DNA of 64,000 bases from Actinomycetospora straminea (lineage in GTDB: Bacteria; Actinomycetota; Actinomycetes; Mycobacteriales; Pseudonocardiaceae): positions 62,001-126,000 of the forward strand of contig NZ_JAQZAN010000017.1 in assembly GCF_028737255.1 (NCBI RefSeq), in the 5' to 3' direction. This document shows, one piece after another, positions 61,478 to 64,000 of this stretch. How positions within the stretch are numbered: the first letter of the stretch is position 1; every line of letters starts with the position of its first letter. The notes beneath the pieces are model-generated. The model had not been told where the DNA came from and ran no database searches. It was given only the letters and a program-made list of their open reading frames with translations. A program made the translations under genes and the position numbers.

Positions 61478-62338
61478 TCAGAGCCTCTTGAGGGGCGGCG
61501 GCGCGACGCCGTCGTCGCCCGACAGCGACGCCTGCGCGGGCGAGCGCGCCAGCACGACCACCCCGCCCAGCGCGAGCACCAGCCCCAGCACGAACCACGG
61601 GATCCCGCCCGGCCGTACGCCGTCGCCCAGCGCGACGAGGCCCAGCAGGCCGGGCGCGAGGGTCTCGGTGACGGCCAGCACGGCCACCACGGGGCCGACC
61701 GCGCCGCGCCCCAGGGCCACCGTGTACAGCCCGAGCCCCAGCGCGGCGAACCCCAGCAGCGTCCACACCACCGGGTCGGTCGCCGCGGACCGCGCCATCT
61801 CCCCGAGCGAGCCCTGCAGGTCGACCATCCGCACGGCCACCGCCGTCCCGCCGAAGGCCAGCCCGGCGAGGAACGAGACGAGCATCGCGCGGCGGCTGCG
61901 GATCGCCACCGGCACCGACACCACCAGCAGCACCCCGAACGTCGCCACCAGCGCGACCACGCCCGCGGTCGACGCGGTCACCCCCTGGTCGGTCACGCTC
62001 GCGCTGGCGACGAGCAGCGCGAGCCCGACGACGTTCGCGGCGGCGGCGGCCAGGTCGATGCGGCGCAGCGGGGTGTCGAAGACCCAGTGCGACGCCACGA
62101 CCGTGATGGCGACCTGCCCGGTGACGATCGCCTGCACCGCGACGATCGGCATGAACCGCAGCGCGAGGACGGTGAGCACCCAGCCGCCGATGTCCAGCGC
62201 CAGGCCGCCGAGGTACATGGGGTGCAGCACGACGGTCGCCGGGCGGCTGGCACGGCGGGCCGCGCTCGCCTCGAGCAGCGCGGCGCCGGCGTTGGCGCCC
62301 GCCGCCGCCAGCGCGGCGAGCAGCCCCAGGAGGAGCAC
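61478..62338 (-). CDS. DMT-family (EamA-like) membrane protein
   Basis: 286 residues from a GTG. Nine or ten hydrophobic segments in two similar halves; LALDIGGWVLTVLALRFMPI, VAVQAIVTGQVAITVVASHW and VAVLAVTETLAPGLLGLVAL correspond to the paired EamA-type helices. Probably a small-molecule transporter of unknown substrate. Divergent from the PAP2 gene. Confidence 0.82.
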   Translation of the reverse strand: MLLLGLLAALAAAGANAGAALLEASAARRASRPATVVLHPMYLGGLALDIGGWVLTVLALRFMPIVAVQAIVTGQVAITVVASHWVFDTPLRRIDLAAAAANVVGLALLVASASVTDQGVTASTAGVVALVATFGVLLVVSVPVAIRSRRAMLVSFLAGLAFGGTAVAVRMVDLQGSLGEMARSAATDPVVWTLLGFAALGLGLYTVALGRGAVGPVVAVLAVTETLAPGLLGLVALGDGVRPGGIPWFVLGLVLALGGVVVLARSPAQASLSGDDGVAPPPLKRL

Positions 62339-62413
62339 GCACCCAGTCTGCCTTGGGATGATCGGGCCGGGCAGCGTCGTCCCCGGCGCGTCGCCCCCGC
62401 CGGAGGAGGTCAC

Positions 62414-63205
62414 GTGGCCCTCGACGCCACCGCCGTGTCGCTGATCGTGCTCGGCCTGCTGCTCGGTGTGGCGGTGCTCGCCGACCGTCTGGCGGGCGGG
62501 GCGCTCGCCGACGTGCCGGGCGCGTTGCGCGACCTCGCCGTCGTCGCCGTGCTCGTCGTGGCCGCGGGCCTGGTGTTCGCGCTGGTCGCGACGGACGAGG
62601 CGCTCGCGGCCGCCGACGGCCCGGTGCTCGGGTGGGTCCTCGGCGTCCGCACGCCCGGGCTGACGACGACGGCCGAGGTCGTGTCGCTGGTCGGCGGCAC
62701 GGTCGGCACCGGGGGGCTGGCGGTCGTGTCGGCCGTCGTGCTGTTCGCGCGGGGCATGCGCCGCACCGCGGTCATCTGGGTCGTCGGCGTCGCCGTCGGG
62801 GCCCTGACGATCCGGCTGGTGAAGCTCGCCGTCGAGCGCCCGCGCCCGCCCGAGGTGTCCCGCCTCGCCGAGGAGACGACGGCGTCGCTGCCGTCCGGAC
62901 ACGCGTTGATGTCCGCGCTCGGACTGGGGCTCACGGCCGCCGCGGTGGTCGCGCTGGCCGTCGGGACGCCCCACGAGCGCCTGGTGCGCCGGCTCGCGGT
63001 CGCGCTGGCGGTCCTCGGGGCACTCGTCATCGGCGCGAGCCGGGTCTACCTCGGGGTGCACTGGACCACCGACGTCCTCGCCGGCTGGCTGCTCGGTGCC
63101 ACGCTGGCCCTGACGTGCGTGACCCTCGCCCGCGTGCTCGACGCCCGCGCCCGGCTCGGTGACGGCAGAGACAACCCAGCGGTGGTGTCTCAGCCTGCGG
63201 AGTGA
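62414..63205 (+). CDS. PAP2-family phosphatase (membrane)
   Basis: 263 residues from a GTG after GGAGGAGG. Catalytic motifs KLAVERPRP (about 136-144), SLPSGHALM (about 158-166) and SRVYLGVHWTTDV (about 209-221) are complete. Six membrane segments. Such enzymes dephosphorylate lipid phosphates such as undecaprenyl diphosphate or phosphatidic acid. The last residues (RDNPAVVSQPAE) are encoded by a short imperfect palindrome, GAGACA...TGTCTC at 63168-63191. Confidence 0.9.
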   Translation: MALDATAVSLIVLGLLLGVAVLADRLAGGALADVPGALRDLAVVAVLVVAAGLVFALVATDEALAAADGPVLGWVLGVRTPGLTTTAEVVSLVGGTVGTGGLAVVSAVVLFARGMRRTAVIWVVGVAVGALTIRLVKLAVERPRPPEVSRLAEETTASLPSGHALMSALGLGLTAAAVVALAVGTPHERLVRRLAVALAVLGALVIGASRVYLGVHWTTDVLAGWLLGATLALTCVTLARVLDARARLGDGRDNPAVVSQPAE

Positions 63206-63315
63206 CGCCCGCTCGGGTGGCCGACGGACGGGCGGACACGTACCGGCGCCCGATTGCTCCGTCCGAGATGATCTGCCTACGCTTGTCTCGTCCGCGCGGG
63301 TGAACGAGGTGAGCC

Positions 63316-64000
63316 GTGGTTGCCGTACCGCTGCTCGTGCTCGGCTCCCGGTTCGGGGGGCTGGCCACGGCCCTCTTCCTCGCCCACCAGGGCTTCCCCG
63401 TGCACGTGCTCGAGCGCGACCGCCCGGAGGACGTCGACCGCGGGCTGGCGGTCCTCACGCCCGCCGCCCTGCGGGAGCTCGCGGCCCTCGGGCTCGCCGA
63501 CCGCCTCGCCGCGCAGGCCTGGGAGCCGCGCCGCCTCGCCCACGCCGACGCCGACTCCGGCGCGGTGCTGCGGGTGACCGAGCTCGGCCCCGTGGTGCGC
63601 GCCCGCTTCGGCCGGCCGTACCTCCTGGCCCCGCACGCCGCCGTGCGCGCGCTCCTCGTGGCGGCCTGCGCGGCCGACGAGATGATCACCGTCACCTACG
63701 GGCGCAGCGCCGTGTCGGTCGAGGACCTCGGTGACGCCGTGCTCGTCACCGACGACACCGGCGTGCGCTACCGCGCCGAGGCCGTCATCGGCGCCGACGG
63801 GCCGGGCAGCCCGGTGCGCCCGCACCTCGGCGGCGGGCACGTGCTCTCCAGCCCGTACCTCGTGCACCGCGGGTCGGGGCCGGCGCCGCCCGACGGGCTG
63901 CTGCGGCTCTGGTCGTCGCCGACCCTGCACGTCACGCAGTCGGCGCTCCCGGACGGGTACGGCGCGACGGGCGAGGTGTCGGTGACCGTGCGGGTCGACG
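63316..64000 (+). CDS. FAD-dependent oxidoreductase/monooxygenase, cut by window edge
   Basis: The first 228 residues are visible from a GTG with GAGGTGAG upstream. PLLVLGSRFGGLATALFLAH is the FAD-binding start, but the usual GxGxxG reads GSRFGG, lacking one Gly. LERDRPEDVDRGLAVLTPAA and AEAVIGADGPGSPVRPHLGG (the GD motif) support an FAD aromatic-hydroxylase-type monooxygenase. The 110 bp before it hold its promoter. The C-terminal part is outside the window. Confidence 0.78.
   Translation, partial: MVAVPLLVLGSRFGGLATALFLAHQGFPVHVLERDRPEDVDRGLAVLTPAALRELAALGLADRLAAQAWEPRRLAHADADSGAVLRVTELGPVVRARFGRPYLLAPHAAVRALLVAACAADEMITVTYGRSAVSVEDLGDAVLVTDDTGVRYRAEAVIGADGPGSPVRPHLGGGHVLSSPYLVHRGSGPAPPDGLLRLWSSPTLHVTQSALPDGYGATGEVSVTVRVD

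Noticed and set aside
57873-62342. 1489-codon minus-strand open frame
   Set aside because: It crosses several well-supported genes on both strands and shows no domain; a GC-driven artefact.
1-64000. CRISPR arrays, tRNA/rRNA genes, insertion sequences, prophage
   Set aside because: No direct-repeat array with unique spacers, no tRNA-like cloverleaf, and no transposase, integrase or phage structural protein was recognised.

Overview
The window is very GC-rich, densely packed DNA from a high-GC actinobacterium. Most genes start at GTG, and neighbouring genes are commonly coupled by 4-bp stop/start overlaps. The gene set (DUF1707, DUF3040, PspC and CsbD proteins, TIGR03084 family, F420-type luciferase-like monooxygenases, IniA/IniC-like dynamins, several acyl-CoA carboxylases) suggests a member of the Pseudonocardiales such as Pseudonocardia or Actinomycetospora. 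That placement is inferred from gene content and was not tested. I saw no rRNA, tRNA, CRISPR array, transposase or replication origin.

Layout. (1) 1-6417, minus strand: a tightly coupled six-gene operon that begins with a myo-inositol-phosphate-synthase-like enzyme, continues with an HD-type protein, a methyltransferase, a Gfo/Idh/MocA oxidoreductase and a zinc-ribbon metallo-beta-lactamase-fold protein, and ends with a YcaO protein cut by the window edge. It looks like an undescribed biosynthetic pathway starting from an inositol or sugar phosphate. (2) 6638-14578: membrane and housekeeping genes (PspC, SPFH/stomatin, DUF1707, two tandem glutaminases, DUF3040, the helicase HrpA). (3) 14896-22478, plus strand: an ECF sigma factor, an IniC-like GTPase, a kinase-like protein lacking the catalytic Asp, a protein of repeated calcium-type loops, a GrpE-like protein, an IniA-like dynamin, an acidic protein and an Hsp70-like protein. 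This appears to be one membrane-remodelling/chaperone module. (4) 22550-26006: small membrane proteins, CoA-binding protein, O-acetylhomoserine sulfhydrylase, a Cys-rich small protein, GNAT. (5) 26062-38076: an eight-gene acyl-CoA catabolic operon (synthetase, two dehydrogenases, biotin-dependent carboxylase pair, AtuA-like protein, luciferase-like monooxygenase) with a divergent TetR regulator, resembling terpenoid or branched-chain acid degradation. (6) 38109-50483: a damaged dihydrofolate-reductase-like gene, deaminase, Fpg/Nei glycosylase, an envelope glycosyltransferase operon with a probable frameshift, glutamate dehydrogenase, acyl-CoA synthetase, S9 peptidase. (7) 50521-55901: a second TetR-controlled carboxylase/dehydrogenase operon. 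(8) 55954-64000: membrane proteins with MerR, monooxygenase, VOC protein, an MFS exporter with an unusual C-terminal domain, CsbD, DMT transporter, PAP2 phosphatase and a partial FAD oxidoreductase.

The most unusual signal is a set of dispersed palindromic repeats, several of them inside genes and read in frame. Five 40-bp palindromes share one architecture (18-nt arms, 4-nt loop) and vary by compensatory changes. One is inserted in frame near the start of an acyl-CoA carboxylase gene; three hold the stop codons of convergent genes. A 53-bp element encodes related 17-residue peptides in two unrelated proteins, and a half copy lies in a methyltransferase. A 57-bp hairpin element adds about 20 residues inside a biotin carboxylase and recurs 0.8 kb away. 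Together they resemble the protein-coding palindromic elements known from Rickettsia, in an actinobacterial setting.
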